From positions 83,358-147,357 of the forward strand of contig JALJCO010007061.1 of assembly GCA_023101725.1 (NCBI GenBank): 64,000 bases of DNA, written 5' to 3'. This DNA is from Atherinomorus stipes. Taxonomy: Eukaryota; Chordata; Actinopteri; Atheriniformes; Atherinidae. Under the pieces are notes generated by a model. The model saw nothing but the letters and a program-made list of their open reading frames with translations, was not told where the DNA came from and made no database searches. The position numbers and the translations under genes are program-made. Each line of letters opens with the position of its first letter. Positions within the stretch are counted from its first letter, which is position 1. This document shows, one piece after another, positions 23,945 to 34,891 of the stretch.

Positions 23945-25887
23945 TCGTTTCAATCAACAAGTTTAACCCAACAGAGCACCCTTAGCTCTGTCATTGGCTG
24001 GAGACAACACGCAAACCCCAGACTCTACCTTTAACCTGGATGTAAAACTAAGTGTTTCAGCTGATCTGAGACTTTCTGGGAGTTTGTTCCAGACATGTGG
24101 AGCATAGAAGCTGAATGCAACTTCTCCATGTCTGGTTCTGACTCTGGGAACTGATAAAAGACCGGATCCAGATGACCCGAGGGGTCTAGTAGGTTCATAC
24201 TGGATCCGAATGTCACCGATGTATTTTGGGCCTAAACCATCCAGAGCTTCATAGACCAGCAGCAGAACTTTAAAGTCTATTCTCTGATGGACCGGCAGCC
24301 AGTGTAAAGACCTCAGAACTGGACTGATGTGGTCCACTTTTCTGGTCTTAAGGTAGCTTTATACCTCCGGATACTGACAAAATCGGCCTGTCCATACTAA
24401 ACGTCTTCGCTACTGGCCTACATACCTCCGTCCAGTTTCAGCGTTGTTATGAATGTTGCTCCATACACCGTCTAGGGTGCAATGTTGCATTGAAATTTAC
24501 CGCCATCAACAACAATGAACATGGCGTCCGTCGAGGAGATAGTTTTGCTGCATGTACTTCAGAAAAGGTGGGAAAAATAAGTGAATGCGGTGGTGGCATG
24601 TCCGACCACTTAAAAGTTACCAAAATAATTTAAACTTTTGACATTTTTAAATGCCCTCTTCCTACTCTTCTTAGATTTTCACGAATGGGTAAACTCTGTA
24701 AGCTCTGACTTTATACTGCTGCCACGATTTCCAGTGGTATTGCTCCATTTTGTCTGGACTTACTCCGGATTCGTAAGCCCTCTCACAACAGACATACTGA
24801 CGGACGAAGCAACCTCTGAATATGGATGAAAGTGTCTGTATCCATATTTACCTTAGAGTATGAATAGGGCTTAAGTGAGAACTTAGGCAGCAGAGTTCTG
24901 AATGAGCTGCAGCTATTTAACTGATTTTTAGGTAGACCAGTTAAGACACTGTTACAATAATCAAGCTGACTGAAAATGAATGCATGGACTCGTTTTTCCA
25001 GAATTCCTGATGGAAAATCTGATGGAAGACATCAGATCTTTTATCTTTGAGATGTTCTTCAGGTGATAGTAGGCTGATTTAGTGATCACCTTGATGTCTT
25101 TCTCAAAGTTTAGGTCTGAGTCCATCACTACACCCAGATTTCTGGCCTGGTTGGTGGTTTTTAGGTGTATGGACTGAAGTTCTGTGGTGACCTGCAGTCG
25201 TTTTTCTTTGACCAAAAAAATCATCTCAGTTATTTTTTATTTTCATTTTTTTTCAGCTGAAGAAAGTTGAGGCACATCCAGTCATGAATCTCCTCAATAC
25301 ATTTACCAAGAGCCTGTACAGGGCCCTGGTCTCCTGGTGACACTGTAATGTATAGATGTGTGTCATCTGCATAGCTATGGTAACTAATATTGTTGTTCTT
25401 CATAACCTGGGCCAGTTCCCACTGGGCATGTAGATGTTAAACAGAAGAGGCCCCAGGATGGAGCCATGGGGAACTCCACAGGTAATTTTTGTACGCTCAG
25501 ATGTAAAGTTACCTACGGACACAAAGTACCTCCTGTTCTCCAACTACATTTTGAACCCACTTCTCCAGTCGTCGGAGTAATATAATGTGGTCAACTGTAT
25601 CAAATGCAGCACTGAGATCCAGTAAAAACAACAGACATTTTCCCAGCGTCAGTATTCAGGCATATGCCATTCATGACTTTGGTCAGAGCAGTCTCAGTGC
25701 TGTGGTGCTCTCTAAAACCTGACTGGAAGACATCGTAACAGTTGTCTTTTAAAAAGTAGTTTAGCTGATGAAAAACTGCTTTTTCAATGATCTTACTTAA
25801 AAATTGAAGGTTGGAGATCGGCCTGTAGCTGTTTATTTGTGTCTTGTCTAGATTGTCCCCTTCGTAGCAGAAGTTTGATTACAGCCG
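23945..25887 (-). mobile_element. L2-like LINE, 5'-truncated, split by a MITE
   Basis: Read on the minus strand, reverse-transcriptase motifs occur in order: RPISNL and LSKIIEKAV near 25,830; FQSGFR.HHSTETAL; LDLSAAFDTVDH (one frame change before it); CGVPHGSILGPLLFNIYM; HSYADDTHLYI, the catalytic YADD box at about 25,375; then LGVVMDSDLNFEKDI. After the inserted MITE (24,351-24,870) come VDHISPVLRSLHWLPVHQRI and then FKVLLLVYEALDG and SFYAPHVWNKLPESLRS, the C-terminal region of L2-type LINEs. No endonuclease domain is present. Shifts and stops make it inactive. Confidence 0.9.
24351..24870. mobile_element. MITE inserted in the LINE (possibly Harbinger-like)
   Basis: It interrupts the LINE between '...NSAA.VLT' and 'KTRKVDHIS'. 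CTTAAG lies at both junctions (24,348-24,352 region and 24,870-24,874), so the duplication is TTA or TTAA. The ends (GGTAGCTTTATACCTC and, as reverse complement, AGCCCTATTCATACTC) are only loosely inverted. Inside, an ATG at 24,521 gives MASVEEIVLLHVLQKRWEK, which resembles transposon-associated MADF/Myb-type starts. Confidence 0.6.
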
Positions 25888-25892
25888 GGCTG

Positions 25893-26262
25893 CACGGTGG
25901 CGTGGTGGTTAGCATTGCAGCCTCACAGTAAGAAGGTTCAAGCCCCGGCTGGAGAGGTGGTTTGAACAATTCCAACAGTGGCCCTCCTGTGTGGATTTTG
26001 CATGTTCTGCCTGTGAACTCCAGCTTCCTCCCACCTTCCAAACACATGCATGCTAGGTTAATTGATCACTCTAAATTGGCCCGAGGAATGAATGTGAGTG
26101 TGGTTGTTTGTCTGTCTTTGTTGGCCCTGCAATAGACTGGCAACCTATCCAGGGTGTACCCTGCCTCTCGACTGATAATAGCTGGGATAGGCTCCAGCAA
26201 CGCACCCAACCCCCGCAACCCTGAACTGGATAAGCAGTACAGAAAATGATTGATATTTTGGG
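25893..26262 (+). repeat. SINE-like interspersed repeat with pol III box motifs
   Basis: A very common fish repeat: GGGCTGCACGGTGGCGTGGT at the start, TCTAAATTGGCCC in the middle, and GGATAAGCAGTACAGAAAAT at the end. TGGTGGTTAGC and, 35 bases later, GGTTCAAGCCC resemble the A and B boxes of a tRNA promoter. It abuts the truncated 5' end of the LINE. A minus-strand copy of part of it lies at 27,240-27,560. Confidence 0.65.
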
Positions 26263-26527
26263 AGTAAATCATCAGAAATTTATGAAAATTAGGTCTTTCC
26301 AGGAGGATTTGCATTCGCCACCTTTTCAGGAGGAGCAGAATCCAATGATGTCACCTGACAGGAAGCACTTGGAAGTTATTTTTTAAACCAAAACCTTTGT
26401 CTTAGTTGTCTACTGGCATATTAAGTGGAAAAAGTTGCTTTAGTACATTAAGATTTTTTATTGTTAGTAAAATGACTGTGATACACTTCAGCAACAATTG
26501 CTGCCAGTGGGGAAAAATGGGTAAATG

Positions 26528-27155
26528 AGGATTTCCACTCTTTTCTTAAAGTTGTTTTCCAGGACTTTTTCAGGAACTTTCCAGGTGCTACAGTATGAGT
26601 CAGTTTTGGAGAAGTGTTATACAATTGTAGCTTATATTTTTTTACTGCGACAAAGTAGCAATGAAGCGGCGTCGACGAAGTGACAGCAAAGCAAAGATGA
26701 AGTGGAAAAGAAGCAAAGACAAGGTGGAGGTGAAGCGGAGACAAAGCGACGACACAGAGACAAAGCGGAGAGGTGGAGACAAAATGGCGATGAAGCAGGG
26801 ACAAAGCGATGATTCAACAAAGCGGATACGAAGCGACAAAGTGGAGACAAAGAAGAGATGAAGCTACGACGAAGCTACGACGAAGCAACAATGCAACGAA
26901 GCAGAGATGACGCGACCAAGCGGAGATGAGGCAGAGATGAAGTGAAGACGAAGTGGAGACAAAGCAGAGACAAATCGGAGACGAAGCGACGACGCAACAA
27001 AGTGGAGACAAAACAGAGGGAAAAAAATAATTTTCCAGGACAAGTCAAGGTTTTTTATGGACCTTTTACTCTTTTTCTCGTTTTCCATGTATTTTTCATG
27101 ACTGGAAAAATATTCAATTATTTTCCTGGTTTTTCCAGGATGCGGGGGAACCCTG
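26528..27155. mobile_element. hAT MITE with expanded GAAGC-rich core
   Basis: The ends (AGGATTTCCACTC left; CAGGGTTCCCCCGCATCC as reverse complement of the right end) and the flanking TTCCAGGAC words match the shorter relative at 52,352-52,672, which has the cleaner CAGGGTTCC TIR. The core at 26,650-27,020 is an imperfect minisatellite of purine-rich 'aagcggagacaaagcgacga' units, much longer than in the sister copy. Frames there are composition artefacts. Confidence 0.65.
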
Positions 27156-27239
27156 TAAATATTTCGATATGATATCGCAACATAAAATATCACAACATTT
27201 CAGTGTGTCAACATTTTGTCACACCTCTAATTCCTGATA

Positions 27240-27560
27240 GGTGGCAGCCTTCGTGGAGCACAAGGATGTGCTTGTGGAAAGAGGGGGAGAGATGTGACAG
27301 TTGACGGTCATGTCACTATGCCTCTGGCTGGTCATGCGCCCTGGCTACTTGGCCAAGGCGATATCCCTTTGGCTGACTAGTGAGCATGCATGACTCTCAC
27401 CTGGGAGTCTGAGGATAGAATCCCACCAGGGCCCTTCTGCCACTCGAGGTAGACCTGTTTACCTTATGCACATGTCTTTAGATGGTGGGAGGAACCCAGA
27501 GTACCTGGAGAGAGCCCACGCGGACACAGAGAGGCAACTGTTTAAACCCCTCCCCTACTG
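27240..27560 (-). repeat. SINE-like repeat, minus-strand diverged copy
   Basis: The minus strand carries GTGTCCGCGTGGGCTCTCTC and CTGGGTTCCTCCCACCATCT, the same module as the repeat at 25,893-26,262. The flanking 'gagtctgaggatagaatccc' on plus hints at a tRNA-like box. Strongly diverged. Confidence 0.45.
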
Positions 27561-28330
27561 AGGCTCAGGAATATGTCAAATAAAGTTGTATTTTTGTATT
27601 AATTTATAAATGCTAGAGTGTACATGCCAAATTTAGGGCACCCCGAGAGTGGAGTCGCTGAGCCTCCCTTCATTATGATAATATGTGTTTTTGGTGACAC
27701 AGCATGCGTCTGTAGCAAGGCTCTTACTGATGATACTGTCACCAAATTTGAAATCTACAGTCCTTAAGATTTTCTGGCACTGCGACAGAGCCTGGGAAGG
27801 AGCTTAAATCCTCAGTATACATCTATTCCTCACAGTTTACCTCTTGTAGGTTTAGTTTTCATCCTTTGAAACTGTCTGAGGTCACAGCTAGTTATCAATC
27901 AAAAAAATCGAAAGTAAGAAAAGTGTCAAACTTTGATTAAATCCAGCGTTTACTGCGATGATGGGCTCAGTTTGGTGGTTGTACTGCATCATAATCGCTG
28001 AGCATCCTTACACTTTCCCTAAACCAAGGCCAAGGGATGCAATCTAGTTTCCCTCCCACAGCAGCAGAATCAATAAAATATGAAGTTTGTCCAAAGAAAA
28101 CATGACTCAGTTTTTATGGTTACTTCCTGTGGGAAGGTGGTGATGTAGTAAAACACACAACTTAGTTTTAATCTTCACTCAGGTGGATTTTTTTTCTCTT
28201 GAAAGCTGCACTCTGCCTCTTTTTTTCTGTGAACACTACATGAGGAAACGTTTGGAATGGAAGTTCAGGTCAGGGGTCAGACAATCATAAGGCGGAGTCA
28301 AAGGGACCCAAATGCAGACAAGACTGGGTT
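27561..28330. other. Unassigned sequence
   Basis: No gene or recognised repeat. Confidence 0.4.
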
Positions 28331-28334
28331 AGTC

Positions 28335-29190
28335 GTTGTTTCATGTTCTTTATAATGGCAGAAAATCCTTCCCTGAGATGAGGCAGTAACTGTTCGGTCT
28401 CTTAAGTTGAAAAACACCAGGAATTATTCATTAAAAAGGGAGGGGGAGGGGATAAAACTCTCGTTCACAATCACCTCGCAGTTTTGGAATCATGTGACCT
28501 CTGACCTCAGAGTAGGTGAAGTCCTGTGAATTCCACAGCTGACCAATGCAAAACAATAACAGATAAATGGCGAGACAACAGCCGATTAGCAGCTGGACGT
28601 CATCTCTCTGAACATCCGTCTTCTCTCTGAACCTCACCTCTACAGCTGAGGCTGAACTTTCCCAGCCAGCACCTTCTTGATCACCACCAGAGATGTCCTC
28701 TTCTGTCTGGACTGACTCGGCAACAGATGGCCGTGAAAACGTTAGCTTAGCTTTAGCTTATCATTAGCCTGCAATGCTGCTGAGTTTCTGCAGATTTCAG
28801 TGTTTGTTTCTGTTCCTCTCAACACCAAGAGTTCAAAGCCGGAGGCAGGAATCATAAACGCCCGTACACATGATCCGTGGTGAAAAAAAAAAAAAAAAAA
28901 ACACTTTGGGTCCCATTGTTTTCCTACAGAGAGAGCGGTGGCGCCGACTCACGAACCGGGAAGAGATGACTCAGTCCGCCCGCAGGAGTGCCGCCGCATC
29001 AGGCACTATGTTTTCTCCGCTGCCTTTTCAGCACAAAATCCCAGAGGATTTCTGACCACAGAGTAACTAGAAAAGGGAGGAACTGTCGTCCTTCTGGACT
29101 GAGCTCACGTTTGGCTTCAAGGACAGTTGATATCGGCTCCTCAGTCACTTTCAGCGGCTCGCTAGACTTTTCTCCACATTTGGTCTAAAT
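28335..29190 (-). mobile_element. Partial inverted copy of the TTAA element at 40,684-42,455
   Basis: The minus strand matches 41,560-42,440 through most of its length: CACATTTGGTCT at 29,165-29,186, the GGAGAAAACA-type block, the pair of frames reading IGQLWNSQDFTYS and RGHMIPKLRGDCE, and TTCTGCCATTATAAAGAACA at the end. It lacks the terminal TTAAAGTGCATCTTTCAT, so it is truncated on that side. A poly-A run interrupts it at 28,881-28,900. Confidence 0.75.
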
Positions 29191-29289
29191 TAACGAACAA
29201 TAAATGGCCGCAGAAGCTGTAATAAACATGGAACAACTTGAAACAGTCGGCCTATAATCAAACCAGTGTAGCAAATGTAGGCCTGATGG

Positions 29290-29482
29290 AATAGGCTATT
29301 TTTGTATTAAAAAAAAAAAAAAAGATATTATTATTTTTTTTAAAAAAAAAAATCGAAAAACTTTTGAGAAAATATTCAAAAGAGGAATAAAAGGGGGGGG
29401 AAAAAAACATAAAAAAAAAAATATTTAAAAAAAATTGAAATTTATTTCTTTCGCCCCTTCCTCCCCCCCCCCCCCCCCCCCC
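29290..29482. repeat. Low-complexity A-rich block and poly-C run
   Basis: Poly-A and poly-T stretches from about 29,310, then a C20-like run at 29,463-29,483 that immediately precedes the truncated LINE. Confidence 0.7.
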
Positions 29483-29483
29483 C

Positions 29484-30841
29484 ATGTCACTCCTCTCCTT
29501 AAAGGAATAGTTCACCCTCAGAATGATTTAACTTTATTTTCCACTTACCCTGATGGTGAGCAAGACTCTGGACCACTTTTTTAATATGTCAAATGCAGCC
29601 GGCGCTTAGGACGACTTCTTGCCCCCCCCCCCCCCCAATGGAGTTCGCCAGGGTCCGAGCCAAAAAGGTCCATAAAAGTCCACCAAAAATTGTCAGTATT
29701 CCTCCATACTGCTCATCCCATGCAGTCCAAGTGCCCTGAGTGGGTAGTGTCCAGAATTTACTTGAAACTACGCCATTTAGTATATTTTTAGAGTCTAAAC
29801 AAGACTACATCGCATGCCCAGCAAGCACGCCGATGCACGGCAGACGAGATTGCGCGTTTTCTTTTTCTTTCTTTCTTTCTTTTAGATTAATATCAACCTC
29901 TCTTGTGTTTGTCCCGGTTTGTTTAGAGCTCTCGCGCTCTTACCACAATGTAAACAGTGAATTTCTTCTTCTTCTACCCTTGAATTATCGGCAGAGTAGG
30001 CTCTGAACGCCGAGGCTTCCGTAGTTTCGTGACCGCGCATGTGCGCGCTTCATGAAAGTAAACTATACTCCTTTTTAGGCTCTAAGAATATAGTAAATTA
30101 CGTCGTTTCGAGTAAATTCTGGACGCTACCCACTCAGGACACTTGGATTACATGGGACGAGCAGTATGGAGGAATATTGACAATTTTCTGTGGACTTTTA
30201 TGGACCTTTTTGGCTCGGACCCTGGTGAACTCTATTGGGGGGAAACGAGAAGTCGTCCTAAACGCCGGCTGCATTTGACATATTAAAAAAGTGGTCCAGA
30301 GTTTTGCTCACCATGAAGGTAAGTGGAAAGTAAAGTTAAATCATTCTGAGGGTGAACTATTCCTTTAAGCCCCTACATTGGCTCCCTGTTGCTTCCAGGA
30401 TAAACTTTAAAATCCTGGTCCTTACTGTCAGGGCCCTTCATGGACAAGCACCTGGCTACATTAGGGGTCTGATTCAGCCCTATACTTCGGTCCGTAGCCT
30501 GAGGTCTTCAGGTCAAAACCTGCTTATGGTTCCTCGGACTGGTTTCAAAACCAGAGGAGACCGGTCCTTTAAAGCGGTGGCGCCCCGTCTCTGGAATGAA
30601 CTCCCTCTGTCCCTGCGCTCTCTGGACTCAGTGGACACCTTTAAACACCAGCTAAAAACGTACCTGTTTTTACAAGCCTTCCAAAGCGCAGAGCTAATTA
30701 TTTTATTTACTGAATTATTTAGCTTTTACTGTATTTTACTTGTTTTTGCTTGTATTGTGTATATGTTATCATGTGAAGCACTTTGTGACTCCTGTCTGTG
30801 AAAAGTGCTATATAAATAAAGTTTACTTACTTATTTACTTA
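29484..30841 (+). mobile_element. L2-like LINE C-terminal fragment, interrupted
   Basis: Only the C-terminus and 3' tail remain. Across the MITE insertion the frame rejoins as HVTPLLKPLHWLPVASRINF, followed by KILVLTVRALHGQAPGY, APRLWNELPLSLRS and FKHQLKTYLFLQAF. The 3' UTR ends GAAAAGTGCTATATAAATAA followed by TTACTTATTTACTT repeats, the standard L2-type tail. This is a different sublineage from the LINE at 23.9-25.9 kb. Confidence 0.9.
29499..30368. mobile_element. Long-TIR TTAA element inserted in the LINE
   Basis: Left end TTAAAGGAATAGTTCACCCT, mirrored exactly at the right end. The inverted arms extend about 290 bp each (29,499-29,795 and 30,075-30,368), including 'ggtccataaaagtccac' and its complement. 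Deleting the element and one TTAA restores the LINE codons CTT AAG with no gap, which proves the 4-bp TTAA target. The superfamily (piggyBac-like) is inferred from the target site. It has no transposase. Confidence 0.9.
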
Positions 30842-30879
30842 TTCTGCACCCCACCAAATCCCCCACGGAGGTTTTATTT

Positions 30880-31020
30880 TATTTTTTTCAAATAAAAATG
30901 TTCCATATTCAACCTTTAACATCATGATAAATCTACAAATTACGTATTTGTTAATAAATGAAAATAAGTACATTTACATCTGTGTTAATTTGTTTAGGGT
31001 TTTTTTTTAAAGAAGACTTA
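30880..31020. repeat. Dispersed repeat (also at 45,960-46,020)
   Basis: Contains 'aagtacatttacatctgtgttaatttgtt', close to 45,985-46,013. The boundaries and class are unknown. Confidence 0.4.
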
Positions 31021-31343
31021 AAGTGCTGATGACACGAACTTAACTTCAAGAAACTTTGCCATATAACACACCAAGACAAAATAAGTAGTTCTGTGCAGTT
31101 AGAAGTGAATCAGACATGTATTTACATAAATATCCAGTGTTAAACGGGCACGGGTAAGCGCTAATAGCTTTTCACTAGCGAACCTAGCCTCTGTGACATG
31201 ACGTCAGCGAGATACGGAGTTGGTGGTCCGCTCACTGATTTACATGTATAATCTAAGCGGTGGAAAACATGAAAGATGCTCCAAAACAGCTGGACTGGAA
31301 CTGGGTTGTGTGGTGGATCATCAGCCAGTTCAGAAGAGTGAAC

Positions 31344-34300
31344 CAGGGGTGGGGCTTGTGGACAGGCAAGCCAGGCAGTTGCTTGGAGCCCCGGCCTGTA
31401 GGGGGCCCCCAAAGGCTGACAAATTGTACTGCACAGCAACGACCAGAATGGGCACTTACTTTGCAATGAAATGACACCGTAGTAGAAAACCCCCTTGTTG
31501 GGCCCCCACCCCATGCCTTCAGCCTGCATCTGACGCTGCTGGCGCGATTCAGCACAAAGTTAAACTTTGTCGTAAAGCTTCCCCCACCCCTATGAGAGAG
31601 TCATGAAGAGAAGTTATCCCAGTGGGGCAGAAAAAAAGAAAAAGAGGGAAAAAGAAAGAGACAGTGATAAGTGCTTTTTACCTACTGACTTGCTGCATTG
31701 TCACGGACTCCATACGGACGTAGCTAACAATTACACATGATGAATGCTAAATCAATATTAGCAGGTTAGGCTAACCTGTAAAGCACTGCTACCTGCTAGC
31801 CACGCCAACCTGATTAGCTAGCAGGTAGCAGTGCTTTACTCTCCAGTCTCCACCAGCAGAAAACAACTCTAATGAGGCAGACAGTCAAAAAATAATATCA
31901 ACAACACCAACAACAATAATAATAAATTACACCTTGCATGTAAAAAATATGCTTGATTAAAGATTGATGATGAGATTAACTTCATTGTGCTCAGAGTGGG
32001 AAATTTTTATTGGGCTTTACATGTGTGTACTCAAAAGAGAACTTTAAAAATGGGACATGTTGCATTAAAATGTGACAATTTTTTTTAACTGATTTATCTC
32101 TCCTCAGGACCATTGCTAACATTTTTAAAACCAGTGAATCCAGTGAAGGATAATGTGCCCCCTTTCAACACTGGATGACTGAACATAACTGTACAGGTAT
32201 GTTCAGTATTCCACTTTAATTTATGATATGTTTTGCCCTGCCCTCTAAATATCCTTTGTGACAGTAGTGTAAAGTTGTGGTTGTAGAAAATGCTGTGCAC
32301 GTACATTATCATATGCCTGCCATTAAATACTCTCATATGCCCTGTTGTTGTTTTTGTTTTTTTTTGTATCAGTTCCATCAACATCCACCTCCAGCAGCAC
32401 ATCACCTCCCCAACCTCCTGCCTTTCCTGTGCAGGAAGATACAACAGAGATGGACGATGAAGGGTCAATTTCGATTACTGATACTGATGACTGTGAGTTT
32501 AATCATTTTCAATTTAACAGCAATAGTAACTGTAAAAATAGCTACTGTTTTTACCTCATACTCGTCAAATATTTATAACAAATATGCCATATTCTTTCTT
32601 TTCTTTTTTTCACTAGTTCTATTAAGACCTGAAGGTGAAAAGGAAAATGCGTCACGCCCAAAAGATGTGTTCTCAGAAGACCCTGCTCAATGGCCAAGCA
32701 TCCTAAGCCATACTGGACTGTGCCAAATGGTTACAAGGGGACCCATACAGGTGAAAGATCTCATTTTCCCCCAGAATACAGACAAAAACCCACGTAGATT
32801 CAAGAAGGAATATTACAATATGACCATGAAAAATGGAGACAAAATACTGCAAAGATGGCTTCTGTATTCAGTCAGCATAGACTCAGTCTTCTGTTTTGCT
32901 TGCAAGCTTTATGGAAAACAGGACAATTCACTTACCAAAGGGGGATTTAGAAACTGGAAAAACATAGCTGGTCATTTAAAGGAACACGAGCATTCAAAGA
33001 CACACCACACCAATATGACTAGTTGGCAGGACCTCAAGACAAGGCTCGAAACTAAAACAGCCATTGATCAGATGAACCAGGATTTGATGCATCTGGAGAT
33101 AGAGCACTGGCGAGGCGTAATAAACAGAGTGATTGCCATCATATGCCATTTAGCTGAAAGAAACCACGCTTTGAGAGGACATACAGATGCTCTATATGAC
33201 CCACATAATGGCAATTTCCTAGCACAGGTGGAATTGATGGCCCAGTTTGATCCTATCATGAATGAACATTTGAGAAGGATTCAAAGCAAACAAACAAAGG
33301 TGCACTACCTCAGCAATGAAATTCAAAATGAAATCATTTCATGGGAGACAAAATAAGTGAGGAGATAGCCAGACAGGTGAAAAAAGCAAAGTACTTTTCT
33401 GTCATAATGGATTGTACTCTTGACATAAGCCACATCAAACAACTTTCTATTGTCTTGAGAGTGGTGAAATGCGAGCCATCAGTTGGTGCATCAATCTCTG
33501 AACATTTCATTGGATTTCTTGATGTCCGAGACACCACTGGAGGAGGTAAAAGTTGGAAAAGCTCAACTTGAACATCAGAGACTGCCGTGGACAATCTTAC
33601 GATAATGGAAGCAACATGATGGGACATTAACAAGGAGTTCAAGCAAGATTATTGCAACTGAATGAGAAGGCATTGTTTGTCCCATGCAGCAAACACACTC
33701 TTAATCTGGTTGTAGCAGATGCTGCCACATCTTCTGTAGTGTCCATCTCCTTCTTTGGTGTTCTTCAGAGATTGTACAATCTTTTCAGCTTGTCTGTGCA
33801 ACGCTTGGCAGTTTTGCCGGAACATGTTAAGCATGCAACAGTAAAATCATTGTCAGTGACCAGATGGGAAGCCAGAATTGACAGTGTGAAAGTTGTCCGT
33901 TACCACCTGCCAGAGCTCATACAAGCACTGTCTGGCCTCCAAACCCTCTCTGTGCAGAGGAAGGACTCTGAGACATTGTCCACAGCAACCAGCATAAAGG
34001 CTGAACTCCTGACATGGAGATTTGTACTGTGTACTGTAATCTGGTATAATATTTTGTATCAGATTAACAGGGTCAGCAGGATCCTGCAGAGTCCCAGTGT
34101 TTCTCTTGAAACACTTAAAGCAGAAACCAGCGAAGTGAAAACCTTCCTGCAGACAGCAAGGGAAAGTGGACTTGCTGCCGCTGAAACAGATGCAAGACAG
34201 ATAGCAGAAACCCTGGAGATTGACGGGACATTTCCTGAAAAAAGAAAAACAACCCAGCAGTTCCTGTATGAGGGCAGAGAGGAAACTGAGTCCACCCCAG

Positions 34301-34421
34301 ATGAGCAGTTTAGGAGTTTTTCCTGCCTCTTGTGGACACAGCCCTCAGCAGCTTGACTGACCGTTTTTCAGAAATGGAAGATGTTTTTGTCCTTTATGGT
34401 TTTCTATTTAAAAAAAAAAAA
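31344..34421 (+). pseudogene. hAT transposase gene, ZMYM1-like (TTF finger, DUF4371), broken
   Basis: The element begins CAGGGGTGGGGC at 31,344. A first exon starts at 31,603 (MKRSYPSGAEKKKKREKE). A middle exon (32,373-32,492) reads [20 protein letters not shown] and splices in phase to the exon starting at 32,617, giving [17 protein letters not shown]. That exon encodes [13 protein letters not shown], the TTF zinc finger (CFACKLYG...[12 protein letters not shown]) and DUF4371, including SVIMDCTLDISHIKQLSIVL. Breaks: a frameshift near 33,340, another near 33,550, a TAA at 33,628, and a frameshift near 34,317 (which splits LPLVDTALSSLTDRFSEMED). The C-terminal dimerisation domain and the right TIR are missing; the frame runs into a poly-A tract at 34,411. 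It cannot make an active transposase. Confidence 0.9.
31778..31839. repeat. Perfect 23-bp inverted repeat
   Basis: Arms 31,778-31,800 and 31,817-31,839, beginning GTAAAGCACTGCTACCTGCT, are exact complements with a 16-base loop. It lies within the intron region of the broken hAT gene. Confidence 0.9.
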
Positions 34422-34891
34422 CATGAGGAAGAGTGATGGCCGTCTGTCCATACAGCAGCTGTATGACCGACATGATGAAGCAACGATGGTTGAAAAAGAA
34501 TATTCCAGAGGAGATGATCGCAGTTTCATTGTGTTAAAAGTCTCAACGGTTCCAGTAAACAGACGCTGACAGAAGAGACGTGCAGAGGCTCCTACTGCTA
34601 CGCGGCAAGTCTGACCTGCTGCTTTATCCTCTTCAAAATAAAATTCTGGATCTGTAGGAAACTTAAATAAACTAACGCTGCACTTACGAGCTTTTAAAGG
34701 AGTGATGACATAGCAGTTAAAAACTAGTTTATGTTGTTGGCATTACTGCATATGTAAATACTCCAAAGAAAAAAACGGCATTTTTTACAGCGGGGTATTG
34801 TTTTGAAACGCCAGACCTCACTTCCTCAGTAATACAGTTGGGTCCGGTGATGATATGGAGCTTTACCCGGAGACCACGTTGACTTCATTTT

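Noticed and set aside
25905..25950. tRNA gene
   Set aside because: A- and B-box-like motifs are present, but no cloverleaf or acceptor stem; they belong to an interspersed repeat.
26642..27193. Ser/Leu/Arg-rich frames in several phases
   Set aside because: Composition artefacts of the purine-rich core of a hAT MITE.
32277..33356. Single 359-codon gene starting at 32,277
   Set aside because: The first 114 codons read through an intron and part of an exon in the wrong frame. The real exon begins at 32,617.
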